A DNA stretch of 53,057 nucleotides from Syntrophaceae bacterium (GCA_013388645.1 JACAEV010000131.1:1-53057), one strand, 5' to 3'; counted from the first letter of the stretch, positions 17,049 to 27,284 are shown. Made by a program: numbers and translations. Notes: a model not told the origin generated them from the letters alone.

Positions 17049-17115
17049 TCTTCCTCCTCCTTTCACGATCTATCAGGGCTAAAGCCCTGAGCTACATTCA
17101 ATCAAATGCCGTAAC

Positions 17116-18144
17116 TCAACCCTTCAGGGCTGACGGTAACAGTGCCCTCCGGATCAGTCTGGCAATGGGAATGTAAAGAATGATTAAAACCATGACAGGA
17201 AGCAGGGATGCAATCAGGGCATCTGATTGATATCCCTCGACCAAGTAGGCAAGAATGAGCAAGATGGCAGTGAAATTATGAGTACAAATCATTCCGAAAT
17301 TGGCAGGGGCCATCTTGCTGGGTTCCTGATAAAAAGCTCTTAAAATGGACAAGGTCTTATAAGCGATGGGAAGGGTCAATAAAGTAATTAATCCGAGCAC
17401 GGGAATCTTCTCCAAGAGGACACCTAAAAAGATCGCTCCATAAGCAGAAAAAAGACTCAGGATAAATAACCAGACCCCTGCCTCTCTCCCAAAACGAGCC
17501 ACTAAATTGAGCTTCCCTCCCTTTCGGTCTTCTTCATAATCAGGAATCTCATTAATGGTGATCATTGAAAAAAGCATGATTCCAAAAGGGAGCGTCCCCC
17601 AGAAAGCCTCCCAGGAGATTCTTTGAGTTTGGACATAATAGGCTCCGAGACCAATCCCAGGCCCGAAACAGAGAAGTTGCGCTACCTCCCCAAGACCTCG
17701 ATAACCAAACCGAATAGGTGGGGCAGTGTAAAAATAGGCACAGAAAAAACCGATCCCTAAAAGAAGAAGGATAAAGCTTCCTCTCACGCCCCCCAAAAAA
17801 ACACCGATGCCAATGGCAGTTATGTAGAAGGTGATAAAAACTTTTTTCATCTTTTGAGGTTCGATCAGCCCTGAAGAAAGGAGACCGCTTCCTCCTGTAT
17901 AGGGATTTTTCCCATCGGTGGCAAAGACATCAACCAAATGGCGGAAGTCATAATAATCATCCGTCATATTCAGAGCCATATGATTGAGGAGAAGGCCCAG
18001 GATGACCAGAAGGAAATATCCTGGGGAAAATATTCCATCGGTGTTCCAGGCAATCATTCCACCCAAAATCCCCGGCATGAAGCTGGCGGAGGTGAAATGG
18101 AACCGAAAAGCCTTCCACCAGATTTTCCAAGTTTCAACTTGCAT
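17116..18144 (-). CDS. UbiA-family prenyltransferase (MenA-like)
   Basis: NMTDDYYDFRHLVDV Asp-rich motif, second motif NEIPDYEEDRKGGKLNLVARFG, multiple TM segments. Confidence 0.88.
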   Translation of the reverse strand: MQVETWKIWWKAFRFHFTSASFMPGILGGMIAWNTDGIFSPGYFLLVILGLLLNHMALNMTDDYYDFRHLVDVFATDGKNPYTGGSGLLSSGLIEPQKMKKVFITFYITAIGIGVFLGGVRGSFILLLLGIGFFCAYFYTAPPIRFGYRGLGEVAQLLCFGPGIGLGAYYVQTQRISWEAFWGTLPFGIMLFSMITINEIPDYEEDRKGGKLNLVARFGREAGVWLFILSLFSAYGAIFLGVLLEKIPVLGLITLLTLPIAYKTLSILRAFYQEPSKMAPANFGMICTHNFTAILLILAYLVEGYQSDALIASLLPVMVLIILYIPIARLIRRALLPSALKG

Positions 18145-18145
18145 T

Positions 18146-18547
18146 TTAACCTTTTTTCTTTCTTATTAAATAATCTAAACTCAACCGCCCTGGTCCTTGG
18201 GAGAGCAAGAGCAAGCATCCACCGAACATGCTCACATTCTTTAAGAACATGATCATCTGCATGCGATCAGCAAAATTTGTATGAAATATGAGAGTGGTCG
18301 GAATTAAAAAGACGAGGATCAAGAGAGCTCCAATTCGAGTAAAATACCCTAAGATGATCGTGACGCTGCCTACCAATTCAAAGACAATGGCACCGAACAA
18401 GAAAAAGGAGGTATTCGACATGCCGAATTTGGCCATGTACTGGGCCGTCCCCTCGAAATTTCCAATCTTTCCGATCCCTGAATTCAAAAAGATTAAGGCA
18501 AGAAGAATTCTACCAATCAAACTCCCAAAGGCTTTTAACCATTCCAT
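18146..18547 (-). CDS. DoxX family membrane protein
   Basis: IGRILLALIFLNSGIGKIGNFEGTAQYMAKFGM...LVGSVTIILGYFTRIGALLILVFLIPTTLIFH. Confidence 0.88.
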   Translation of the reverse strand: MEWLKAFGSLIGRILLALIFLNSGIGKIGNFEGTAQYMAKFGMSNTSFFLFGAIVFELVGSVTIILGYFTRIGALLILVFLIPTTLIFHTNFADRMQMIMFLKNVSMFGGCLLLLSQGPGRLSLDYLIRKKKG

Positions 18548-18583
18548 TTACGGATCTCCTTCTACAAAAAAAGGGTTTAGGAT

Positions 18584-19078
18584 TTAAACTAATTTAAGGT
18601 CTTTATATTTCTTCACATGCTCAACTAATCCACCATCGTTAAGAATTTTTTTCATTACCGGTGGAAAGGGTGTAAAATGGATCGTTTCATTTTGTGTGTG
18701 ATTGACAATCTGTCCCCCTTCGATGGAGAGCTCGATGATATCCCCCTCCATAAACCTCTCTGTATCACAGATGATGGCTGGCAGGCCGTTATTAAAAGAG
18801 TTCCGATAAAAAATTCGGGCAAAACTCTTCGCTAATACCGCTTGAATGCCGTTCATTTTGATGACAATAGCAGCATGTTCCCGACTCGAGCCCAACCCAA
18901 AATTATGACCCGCCACAATAAAATCACCTGCCGACACCAACTCAAAAAAACCAGGCCTTTCATATTCCAAAATATGTTTCGACAATTCGGGTAAATTGGA
19001 CCGCAGATAGAAGTAGCGACCTGGAATAATATGGTCTGTACTGATGGCATCGCCAAACCTCCACACCCTTCCCTTCAT
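18584..19078 (-). CDS. leuD: 3-isopropylmalate dehydratase-type small subunit (LeuD family)
   Basis: GRVWRFGDAISTDHIIPGRYF...VAGHNFGLGSSREHAAIVIKMNGIQAVLAKSFARIFYRNSFNNGLPAI. Confidence 0.88.
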   Translation of the reverse strand: MKGRVWRFGDAISTDHIIPGRYFYLRSNLPELSKHILEYERPGFFELVSAGDFIVAGHNFGLGSSREHAAIVIKMNGIQAVLAKSFARIFYRNSFNNGLPAIICDTERFMEGDIIELSIEGGQIVNHTQNETIHFTPFPPVMKKILNDGGLVEHVKKYKDLKLV

Positions 19079-19095
19079 TTTTCACCCCTTAAGGT

Positions 19096-19330
19096 TAATC
19101 CCTCAGTTACCGGTTTGGCAAAGAACCGAGAGGGATGTTGGAGAAAATTTTGGAGCGGTCACCTTCGCTTCGTTCTTCAACTCCATAGGGTTATTCAGCA
19201 TGTTTCACGAGTCCCTCAAATCCATGAATCCAACCTTACCCTTAAAAATAAACTTCCCATCCGGATTCTAAAATTTTCGGAAGCATCCCTCTCAAAACGA
19301 TGGGATTCATAATTCATAACGGAGGGATTA
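19096..19330. repeat. MITE-like element, family 2, copy A (between leuC and leuD)
   Basis: Termini TAATCCCTCAGTTA and TAACGGAGGGATTA; inner inverted pair GAGAGGGATGTTGGAGAAAAT / ATTTTCGGAAGCATCCCTCTC; homologous along its length to 28017-28252. Confidence 0.78.
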
Positions 19331-19333
19331 CCC

Positions 19334-20587
19334 TTATAGATATTTTCTTGGGTCCGCGATCTTTCCTTCAATGGCCGTGGCAGCCGCCACCGCTGGCGAG
19401 CCAAGATAGATGAAGGACTTGGGGCTACCCATTCTCCCTTTAAAATTTCTGGGTTGAGTCGCCAGGCACACTTCTCCATCTCCTAAAACACCTTCATGAA
19501 GTCCGACGCAGGCCCCACAACCAGGGGGCATGGCCATGGCTCCAAATTCGATAAGGGTCTCCATCGTTCCATCTTTTAAAGCTTCTAAATAAACCCGGCG
19601 AGATCCTGGAGTGACAATCATCCGTGTTTGGGGATGAATCCTCTTACCCTTTAATATCTTTGCTGCAATTTGAAAGTCCTCTAACCTCCCATTGCAAGAG
19701 GTCCCGAGATAGACCTGATGCACCTTGATATTACCCATCTCACCAATCGTCTTGATATGGTCTACTTGATGGGGACAAGCGATGGTGGGTTTTAGCTCTT
19801 TTGAATGAATGACCATTGTTTTTTCATAGACCGCATCTGGGTCGGGGGACAGACTTTTGAAATCCTGAGGTCTCTCCATCTGAATCAACCAATTCCGGGT
19901 CACCTCATCCGAAAAGAAAAGCCCAACCTTGGCACCAGCCTCCACAGCCATATTGGCAATCGTCATCCTACCTGCCATCCCAAGATGTTGTATTGCATCC
20001 CCTGTAAACTCAAGGGCTTTATAGGTTGCCCCGGCTGCACCTATTTTCCCAATAAGATGAAGAATGATATCCTTCCCGTAAACACCGATGGGAAGTTCCC
20101 CCTCGACCACAACCCGAATGGTCTCAGGCACCCTCAACCAGATCTTCCCCAAGGCAATGGCCACTGCAGCGTCCGTTGAGCCCACGCCTGTTGCGAAAGC
20201 TCCTAAGGCGCCTCCTGTGCACGTATGGGAATCTGCTCCAATCACCACATCTCCCGGCCTCACCTCCATCTCTGCTACAACCTGATGAGAGATGCCATTT
20301 CCGACATCAGAAATCTGGCTACCTGTCCTTTCTGCAAAATCCCTTAAAAAAGAATGGTCATTACTCAATTCAAACCTTGGGCTGGGGGCGGCATGGTCAA
20401 GAAAGAAAAATGTCTTCTTTGGATGATAAACATTCTTGAGACCCATCTCCTCAATTTTTCTTATCGTTAGAGGTCCTGTCCCGTCCTGGGTATAAACAAG
20501 GTCCACCTTTGCAACAACGATCTCCCCTGCTCGAACCTCTCGATCTGCATGTTCACTCAATATCTTTTCGGCCAATGTCAATCCCAT
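19334..20587 (-). CDS. leuC: 3-isopropylmalate dehydratase-type large subunit (LeuC family)
   Basis: GADSHTCTGGALGAFATGVGSTD; YLGTSCNGRLEDF; MPPGCGACVGLHEGVL cluster Cys motifs. Confidence 0.9.
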   Translation of the reverse strand: MGLTLAEKILSEHADREVRAGEIVVAKVDLVYTQDGTGPLTIRKIEEMGLKNVYHPKKTFFFLDHAAPSPRFELSNDHSFLRDFAERTGSQISDVGNGISHQVVAEMEVRPGDVVIGADSHTCTGGALGAFATGVGSTDAAVAIALGKIWLRVPETIRVVVEGELPIGVYGKDIILHLIGKIGAAGATYKALEFTGDAIQHLGMAGRMTIANMAVEAGAKVGLFFSDEVTRNWLIQMERPQDFKSLSPDPDAVYEKTMVIHSKELKPTIACPHQVDHIKTIGEMGNIKVHQVYLGTSCNGRLEDFQIAAKILKGKRIHPQTRMIVTPGSRRVYLEALKDGTMETLIEFGAMAMPPGCGACVGLHEGVLGDGEVCLATQPRNFKGRMGSPKSFIYLGSPAVAAATAIEGKIADPRKYL

Positions 20588-20754
20588 ATGGACCCCCCAT
20601 TTCGACCACTCATGGGTTCACCTTGAGAGGACTCCCTCTTTATTTTCATCTCCATGAACCCCTATTCATTTTTATACCATAAGTTTCCTTCCTATTCACC
20701 TTGAATTTATAAAATCCAATACTTATCTTTTAATTAGAGAGAGGGGGTGTTGTT

Positions 20755-21054
20755 ATGGACAATAGAATTCAATTAGCACCATGTGGCTGTGTTTCTCATG
20801 ACGATCAAAATGGTCGCCTAAAAATTGAATTGGAGCTCCCTGGGGTTGACAAAAAAGATATCACCCTGGAGATGAGAAAAGATAGTTTTTGCATCTCGGC
20901 CCCGAGAGGTGGGGATACGGAATATTCAGGTTGCTTTATGCTGGCCCACGAGGTTATCCCTGACAAAACAGAGGCCAAGTATGAAAGCGGTCTTCTCCAA
21001 ATCTTCGCCCCCATAAAAGACTGGGAACATAAAGTGAATATAACGGTTCAATAG
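20755..21054 (+). CDS. Hsp20/alpha-crystallin family small heat-shock-like protein
   Basis: DDQNGRLKIELELPGVDKKDITLEMRKDSFCISAPRG...YESGLLQIFAPI. Confidence 0.85.
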   Translation: MDNRIQLAPCGCVSHDDQNGRLKIELELPGVDKKDITLEMRKDSFCISAPRGGDTEYSGCFMLAHEVIPDKTEAKYESGLLQIFAPIKDWEHKVNITVQ

Positions 21055-21077
21055 AGGGGATCAACTCTAAAATTTCT

Positions 21078-21110
21078 AAGCCCTTCCAATTTTGCGGTGG
21101 GGCTTTTTTT
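21078..21110 (+). terminator. Rho-independent terminator after the Hsp20-like gene
   Basis: AAGCCCTTCC...GGTGGGGCTTTTTTT. Confidence 0.7.
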
Positions 21111-21232
21111 CTTTCAGATACCCCTCTCTTGCTCGGATCTCTATTTTGGATGAAGATTTTTATTGACAACTTTGACTGAAAGTGCAAACTTACATACCAT
21201 ATTTCAGTTATCTGCATAGAAAGGAGAAAAAA

Positions 21233-21418
21233 ATGAAAGTCCGCGTTGATAAGGAAACGTGTGTAGGGGATGAAACATGCGTGGATACTTGTCCTGAAGT
21301 TTTTGAAATGCAAGGAGATGTGGCCATCGCCAAAATGGAAGAGGTGCCTAAAAACCTGGAGGAAAAAGTGAAGGCCGCAGCAAAAGACTGCCCTGTAGAA
21401 GCGATCATCATCGAATAA
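21233..21418 (+). CDS. Ferredoxin (small, single-cluster type)
   Basis: MKVRVDKETCVGDETCVDTCPEVFEMQGDVAIAK...AAAKDCPVEAIIIE; SD AAGGAG. Confidence 0.92.
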   Translation: MKVRVDKETCVGDETCVDTCPEVFEMQGDVAIAKMEEVPKNLEEKVKAAAKDCPVEAIIIE

Positions 21419-21457
21419 CAGGTTTGTTCAAAGGGTTCTCTTAATAAGAGTGGAGGT

Positions 21458-21742
21458 TCAAAAAAGAGTCCTCTCCGTTTCTTGAAGCAACTGGCGCGCA
21501 ATGATGAGCCTCATGATCTGGGCGGTTCCCTCATAGATCTGAATGACCTTGGCATCTCTCATCATTTTTTGCACTGGATGCCATTTTGTGTACCCCATCC
21601 CGCCTTAGATTTGTACGGCATGGGTGGTCACTTGCTTAGCCACATCCACCACAAAAGCCTTGGCCGTGGCGGCTTCTTTGGAAAATCGTCTCGCTTTTTC
21701 TTGAAGGGCCCTCTGATCCGGTGTTAAGTCAAATCCGATCAT
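21458..21742 (-). pseudogene. Acyl-CoA dehydrogenase remnant (N-terminus joined to C-terminus, plus in-frame TAA)
   Basis: MIGFDLTPDQRALQEKARRFSKEA joined directly to [63 protein letters not shown]; central ACAD domain missing; TAA where the family usually has a residue before GGxGY. Confidence 0.85.
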
Positions 21743-22617
21743 CTCTTTTCTCCATAGGAATAAAACCCCCTACCCGTCTTGACTCCCAAATATCCCGCTT
21801 CGACATATTTGGTGAGAAGGGGACAGGGACGATATTTATCTCCAAAGGCTTCCTGAAGGACACTCATCACAGATAGTACCGTATCCAATCCCACTAAATC
21901 AGCAAGCTCTAATGGGCCCATCGGATGATTGGCCCCCATCTTCATAATGGCATCGATATCTTCCGCTTTTCCCAAACCTTCGTAAAGGGTATAAATTCCC
22001 TCGTTCATGAAACTGAAGATCAATCGACTCGATATAAATCCAGGAAAATCGGATGCCTCCAAAGGGGTTTTACCCATTTTAAGACTGAGTTCCCGAGTTA
22101 TCCGAAATGTTTCATCCGAAGTGACCAGTCCCCGGATGATTTCAATCAGCTTCATCACAGGTGCAGGATTGAAAAAATGCATTCCAATCACGCGATCTGG
22201 CCTCTGGGTGATTGAAGCGATTCGGGTGATAGAGATGGAAGAGGTATTGCTTGCCAGGATCGTTTCCCTCGGCGTCACCTCATTGAGCTTTTTAAAAATC
22301 TCCCACTTCAGAGGAATATTCTCGACTGCGGCTTCAATGATGAAATCACATTTTCCTAAATCTTCCAATTTAATGGTCGTCGAGAGCTTCTGGAGGATTT
22401 CCTCTTTTTCAGAGGTTGTCATTTTCCCTTTTTGAACCCGTTTATCAAAATCTGTGACAATTCTCATTCTTCCCTTCTGGACCGCCTCCATCGTCACATC
22501 CCTCATCAGGACATCAAACCCAGAACCCACGGCAACCTCTGCAATCCCACTCCCCATCTGCCCAGCACCCACTATTCCTATTTTTTTAATCTCCATAAGC
22601 ATCTCCTCCCTGTTCAT
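21739..22617 (-). CDS. 3-hydroxybutyryl-CoA dehydrogenase
   Basis: IKKIGIVGAGQMGSGIAEVAVGSGFDV; ASNTSSISITRIA; RVIGMHFFNPAPVMKLIEII. Confidence 0.93.
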   Translation of the reverse strand: MNREEMLMEIKKIGIVGAGQMGSGIAEVAVGSGFDVLMRDVTMEAVQKGRMRIVTDFDKRVQKGKMTTSEKEEILQKLSTTIKLEDLGKCDFIIEAAVENIPLKWEIFKKLNEVTPRETILASNTSSISITRIASITQRPDRVIGMHFFNPAPVMKLIEIIRGLVTSDETFRITRELSLKMGKTPLEASDFPGFISSRLIFSFMNEGIYTLYEGLGKAEDIDAIMKMGANHPMGPLELADLVGLDTVLSVMSVLQEAFGDKYRPCPLLTKYVEAGYLGVKTGRGFYSYGEKR

Positions 22618-22818
22618 TTAATTTCTTAAATTATAACCTGGTTTAAGGATTCTTAATAACCCTTTTTAATCACAGACTATTTTTTAAATTCCCCAGGAAG
22701 GTACTTGTCTTTGATCTCTCTGAGATGATTGATCTTTCCTTCATCGATTTTGTTCAGGTAGCTGGTCCATCGATGGAGAGGTTTGGTAAGGTCTGTCAGG
22801 AGGGATTGGAAAGGCATT

Positions 22819-24123
22819 TCAGATTGATTCAGATTGAAATATCTCCCGTTTTTTTTCCTCTTTCTCTGTTTCCCAGATGGAGATCACAGGAAAAAACTTT
22901 GAAAATAAGATGATGGCTAAAGTGAATCCAGCGCAGAGACCAGCCATCATTGACCACTCCACCCATGAAGGCATGTAAGCACCTCGCACATAGGGAAGCC
23001 GAGGTTCACTTAAGGTGGGGATGATGATGAGGTAGCGTTCCAACCACATCCCGATCAGAACGGAGATGGAGGTGATCGATGTTCCCAAAATAGTCCTTGT
23101 CCTTTTTAACGCAAGGATGGGAAAGGGGATGATAAAACAGAAGAGGACCATCAGCCAGAAAAGAGGTGAATATTTTCCTGCCATTTTTGACCAGAAGACA
23201 GCTAACTCATCAACCCCTCCGCCATAGAACGTCGTAAGATATTCGGCAAGAGTAAAATAAAACCAGAGAAGCGACATGGTGAGGAGCAGAAGTCCCAGGT
23301 TGTTGAAATGGATGGGGTGGAGGTAGTCTTCCAGGTGATAAACCCTCCGTAAAATGGCCGCCACAAGAATAATGGCAGCAATTCCCGAATAGATGGCACC
23401 TGCCACGAAATATGGACCGAAGATCGTTGAGTGCCACATGGGTTGTGTCTGCATCCCAAAAACCCAAGAGACGACGGTATGGACACTCACCGCAATAGGA
23501 ATGACAGCGATGCAGAGAAAGGTAGAAGCCTTTTTCAGTATTCGCTCCTGCCTCTCCGTCCCCCTCCATTCTAACGAAAGGAGTTGATAGACCCATTTTC
23601 GGCGTGGAAAATGATCTCGGAGAAGAGCAATATCAGGGATCATCAGCACATAGAGAAACACAACGCAGGTAACGAAATAAGTCATGATACAGGTGAAATC
23701 CCAAAGGAGCGGAGATCTGAATTGAGCATGAATGGCAACCCAATGAAACTTAATAGAACGGCCCAAGTCAAAAAGGATATTGGTCGGACCCGCTGCTAAG
23801 GCGAAGACCGTCACCACCTCTGCCGCACGCGTAATGGGGGTTCTCCATCCCGCATTTGTTATTCTTAAGATGGCAGAGATGAGTGTCCCAGCATGACTGA
23901 TTCCGATGAAAAAGACAAAATTGACAAGATAAAAAGCCCAGGACATGGGATGACCCATACCCGTCACTCCCAGACCCCAAACATATTGCCAACCAAAGGC
24001 AAAGAAAGACCAAGAAAAGAGGATGGCGAGGGGAATAACGGTCGCCCAGAATGGCCATCTCATCTGAGTCAATGGGGCAAAGATTTGGCGATGTCTTTGG
24101 GCAATGGTTTCGCTATCCCCCAT
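22819..24123 (-). CDS. NrfD/PsrC-type integral membrane subunit (ActC/QrcD-like)
   Basis: MSWAFYLVNFVFFIGISHAGTLISAILRI; SVHTVVSWVFGMQTQPMWHSTIFGPYFVAGAIYSGIAAI; about 10 TM segments; context with FeS, MopB and cyt c. Confidence 0.88.
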   Translation of the reverse strand: MGDSETIAQRHRQIFAPLTQMRWPFWATVIPLAILFSWSFFAFGWQYVWGLGVTGMGHPMSWAFYLVNFVFFIGISHAGTLISAILRITNAGWRTPITRAAEVVTVFALAAGPTNILFDLGRSIKFHWVAIHAQFRSPLLWDFTCIMTYFVTCVVFLYVLMIPDIALLRDHFPRRKWVYQLLSLEWRGTERQERILKKASTFLCIAVIPIAVSVHTVVSWVFGMQTQPMWHSTIFGPYFVAGAIYSGIAAIILVAAILRRVYHLEDYLHPIHFNNLGLLLLTMSLLWFYFTLAEYLTTFYGGGVDELAVFWSKMAGKYSPLFWLMVLFCFIIPFPILALKRTRTILGTSITSISVLIGMWLERYLIIIPTLSEPRLPYVRGAYMPSWVEWSMMAGLCAGFTLAIILFSKFFPVISIWETEKEEKKREIFQSESI

Positions 24124-24808
24124 TCCATTCCCCTTCCTTTAAATAATAAACCTTGGGTTCTGTCCCCATTTCTTCCAACAATCTGAAGGCTCGGCGGCTC
24201 TTGGAGAGTTTTGAGACCTGACTCTTTGAGTCATTGAGATCTCCAAAATAGATTGCCTCGCTCGGGCAGGTCTCTACGCAGGCAGGAATAACTTCCCCCT
24301 CCCTAATCCTTCGTTTCTCCCTTTTGGCTTTCTCTTTTGCCTTACGAATCCTTTGAATACAAAAGTTACACTTTTCTGTAATTCCTTTTCTTCGTTGGTA
24401 AACATCCGGGTTGAACCCCTTTTTATATTCTTCCGGCCAGGTGGGTTCATACCAGTTGAAATATCGAACTGAATAGGGACAGTTGGAGATGCACATTCGG
24501 ACACCAATACATCGGGGATAAACTTGTGCCACGATCCCTTCTGGATTTTTGTATGTGGCCGCGACAGGACAGACAATCGTACAGGGTGGACGGTCACAAT
24601 GCATACAGGGGATGGGAATAAAGCGCATCTCCACATCTGGATAATTTCCTTTTACTTCTGAAACGAGATTCATCCAGAACTTCGCCCTTCCTAATTTGGA
24701 TTCTTTCTCTCCTGCAAAGGAGACGTTATTTTCCTGGCGGCAAGCTATCACACAGGCCTGACAGCCTGTGCATTTATCTAAATCGATGACCATCCCCCAT
24801 CGGTACAT
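24113..24808 (-). CDS. Ferredoxin-type multi-FeS subunit (ActB C-terminal-part/QrcC-like)
   Basis: CTGCQACVIACRQEN; CMHCDRPPCTIVCP; third motif CIGVRMCISNCPYSVRYFNWYEP (one Cys replaced, 3Fe-4S-like); CNFCIQRI...CVETCP. Confidence 0.9.
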   Translation of the reverse strand: MYRWGMVIDLDKCTGCQACVIACRQENNVSFAGEKESKLGRAKFWMNLVSEVKGNYPDVEMRFIPIPCMHCDRPPCTIVCPVAATYKNPEGIVAQVYPRCIGVRMCISNCPYSVRYFNWYEPTWPEEYKKGFNPDVYQRRKGITEKCNFCIQRIRKAKEKAKREKRRIREGEVIPACVETCPSEAIYFGDLNDSKSQVSKLSKSRRAFRLLEEMGTEPKVYYLKEGEWNGG

Positions 24809-24899
24809 ATCAACCTCATGTCTGTGTCTGTCCTCCGTGTGCGGGGTTAGATGAGAACATCAAATCCGCAATCTGCATTCCGAAATCCAAAATTACAAA

Positions 24900-27284
24900 T
24901 TATGCTTTATACACCTTCACTCTCGTTGAAAAGGGAGAAACAAATCCACCCAGATAGTCGTATTCTCTCACGAGTATATCATTTGGGTTCATTCCTCTTC
25001 CTTTCGCCCAGCGGCCATAAGCCTTGTGACCCTGTCCATAGGGTATATGGATGACATTTGGATGTGCCCCAGGGAAGACCCGTGCTTTCCCTCTCAATTT
25101 TCCTGTATTCGACTCCACCCAGATGAAGTCTCCGTCCTGAATCCCCATCTTCTGTGCAGTTTCTGGATTGATCTCAACCCAGGAGTCCCATTTCTCTTTC
25201 AAATGAGGACCTAAGATCTCTTGGAGGAAAGGCTGATTGGCTCCTCTCCCTTCTGCTGTGGTCATCAGTTTATAGTGAATGAGGTAGAATGGAAACTCCT
25301 TCTCTTCACCAACCCATCTGGGTCGTTCAAAATGAGGAAGAAAGACTTTGTCTCCTCTCGCTTCCACTTTCATCTCTTTTAATATTTGATCCAGTCCTTT
25401 TCTATTCCTTTTCGATACCTCCTTTAGAGCTCGTTCCATGGTTAAGGAGTAGAATTCAAATTTTCCTGACGGAGTATTAAATTTCTCTCGCCATTCCCCA
25501 AATGGGTAAAAAGAATCCCACCAACCGCCTCGCTCGATTAAGACTTTCCAGAATTCATCAAAATCTTTTGCTTGGACAGATCCTCGTTTCGTTACAAAAA
25601 TCCCTTTGGTCGCTTCCTTCAAAGCTTCTTGAAAATCTTTCCAGGGAAAGGACTTCCCCACGCTTCCACCTATTCTTTTGGCGATATGAATGATGACATC
25701 CCCTGTATTACGGGTGTCATAAAGGGGTTTGTCAAGCGTGGGACTGCGCAATCCAAACATTGGGAAACCCAGCCCGGGCTCCACATGATCATCCTGCCAT
25801 CGCTCGAAATAGGTTCCGTCGGGAAGCACGAGATCTGAAAACATCGTCGTCTCATCCATAAAGGGTGAAAAACTGACGATGAAAGGAATCCTTTCGATGA
25901 CATTTCGAAACGTCTCCGGCTCAGGAAGGCTAAAGAGTGGGTTGGTATAATAAAGCAGAAGTGTGTCGATCGGATAAGAAGTACCTTTTTGAATTCTTTC
26001 CAGAAGGTTTGAAGGAATTTCATCAGCAAAAGGAAATGGAAGGTTTCCTGCTCCATCCAATCGAGGCTTGGAAAGGCTTTTTTCTGCAATCCCGTCTCTT
26101 TGAATAGCAGGCCATTTTTTGAAAGGAGGTTTTCTTTGAAGAAGGACACCCCCGGGATGATCGATGGAGCCCACCAGCGCATTGAGGCAATCCACAGCCA
26201 TCTGTGCATAGGTCCCATTGGTCTGCATCCCTACCCCTCTGCCGGTAATGGCAATGGAGGGTAGATGAGATGAAAATTCTTGGGCAATCCGAGCAATCGT
26301 CTCTTCGGGGACTCCGGTTAACGAGGAAACTTGTTTGGGGGAATATTCCTTGAGGACGAGGGTCTTAAAACCCATATGTGTTTTTCCATCGCTGTCTTTC
26401 CAATCATTGAATCCAAATGTATAACGATCAATAAACGGATAATCATATTTTTTCTCTTGAATGATCCAATAGGCGATTCCCAAAGCCAACGCTCCGTCTG
26501 TACCCGGCTGGATGGGAACCCACTGGTCAGCCTTCGATGCGGTTACAGAGAATCGCGGCTCAATCTGAACCATCTTTCCCCTGATCCCGGGTCTTCCTCT
26601 TCTTAGAAATCCATACCCCCATAGGTTTCTCAACGAAGGCCTCGACGCTTCCAGAAGACTGGTTCCAAAGGAGAGAACATAATTCACCTTCTCCCAATGA
26701 GTGGCCAGAAAGTCTTTTACACCCATGGTGAAGAGATGACCTTTCAGGATGCCTTCCGATCCCCTAACAGGATTTCCAAGATGATTGGGAGAACCATAGG
26801 CTTCCATGAATCGCGCCATCAATTCAGCCATGTGGCCACGATACCTCCCTCCCAATAACATCAGATGATGAGGGTTTCCTTCTTGGCGGAGGGTCTTCAA
26901 TCTCTGGGTGACAAGGTCTATTCCTTCCTCCCAGGAAATCTTCTCCCAATTTCCCTCCCCCCGTTTTCCTTTTCTTTTTAAAGGATGACGGACTCGGTCG
27001 GGATCGTAAAGGACCTGAAGTCCAGACTGTCCCTTTGGACAAAGCCGTCCTTTATTGATGGGATAATCTTTGATCCCTTCCAATTTAACTGGCCAACGCA
27101 TGATCGACCGAATTCGAAGCCCGCAACCCCCAGGGCATTGAAGGCAGATGCCTGTTGACCAATACTCCTCATATGGAATCCATTCTCCTTCCTTGGGCAG
27201 GGCGTGGAGAAGTTCCTCCGGCAGAGTCATCCCGAAAGTAGCTGCCCCGATCAGTTTCAGTAATTGTCTTCGGTTAATTTTCAT
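24900..27284 (-). CDS. Molybdopterin-oxidoreductase-family (MopB) subunit with TAT-like N-terminus
   Basis: NRRQLLKLIGAATFGMTLPEELL; CLQCPGGCGLRIR...GRLCPKGQSG; VNYVLSFGTSLLEASRP; MopB-type C-terminal domain. Confidence 0.9.
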   Translation of the reverse strand: MKINRRQLLKLIGAATFGMTLPEELLHALPKEGEWIPYEEYWSTGICLQCPGGCGLRIRSIMRWPVKLEGIKDYPINKGRLCPKGQSGLQVLYDPDRVRHPLKRKGKRGEGNWEKISWEEGIDLVTQRLKTLRQEGNPHHLMLLGGRYRGHMAELMARFMEAYGSPNHLGNPVRGSEGILKGHLFTMGVKDFLATHWEKVNYVLSFGTSLLEASRPSLRNLWGYGFLRRGRPGIRGKMVQIEPRFSVTASKADQWVPIQPGTDGALALGIAYWIIQEKKYDYPFIDRYTFGFNDWKDSDGKTHMGFKTLVLKEYSPKQVSSLTGVPEETIARIAQEFSSHLPSIAITGRGVGMQTNGTYAQMAVDCLNALVGSIDHPGGVLLQRKPPFKKWPAIQRDGIAEKSLSKPRLDGAGNLPFPFADEIPSNLLERIQKGTSYPIDTLLLYYTNPLFSLPEPETFRNVIERIPFIVSFSPFMDETTMFSDLVLPDGTYFERWQDDHVEPGLGFPMFGLRSPTLDKPLYDTRNTGDVIIHIAKRIGGSVGKSFPWKDFQEALKEATKGIFVTKRGSVQAKDFDEFWKVLIERGGWWDSFYPFGEWREKFNTPSGKFEFYSLTMERALKEVSKRNRKGLDQILKEMKVEARGDKVFLPHFERPRWVGEEKEFPFYLIHYKLMTTAEGRGANQPFLQEILGPHLKEKWDSWVEINPETAQKMGIQDGDFIWVESNTGKLRGKARVFPGAHPNVIHIPYGQGHKAYGRWAKGRGMNPNDILVREYDYLGGFVSPFSTRVKVYKA

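Noticed and set aside
19031-19312. 93-aa plus-strand ORF
   Set aside because: It lies mostly within the family-2 inverted-repeat element and has no protein-like motifs.
21480-21742. In-frame stop in the ACAD remnant considered as selenocysteine/pyrrolysine
   Set aside because: The stop is TAA, not TGA or TAG, and the central domain is deleted, so pseudogene decay explains it.
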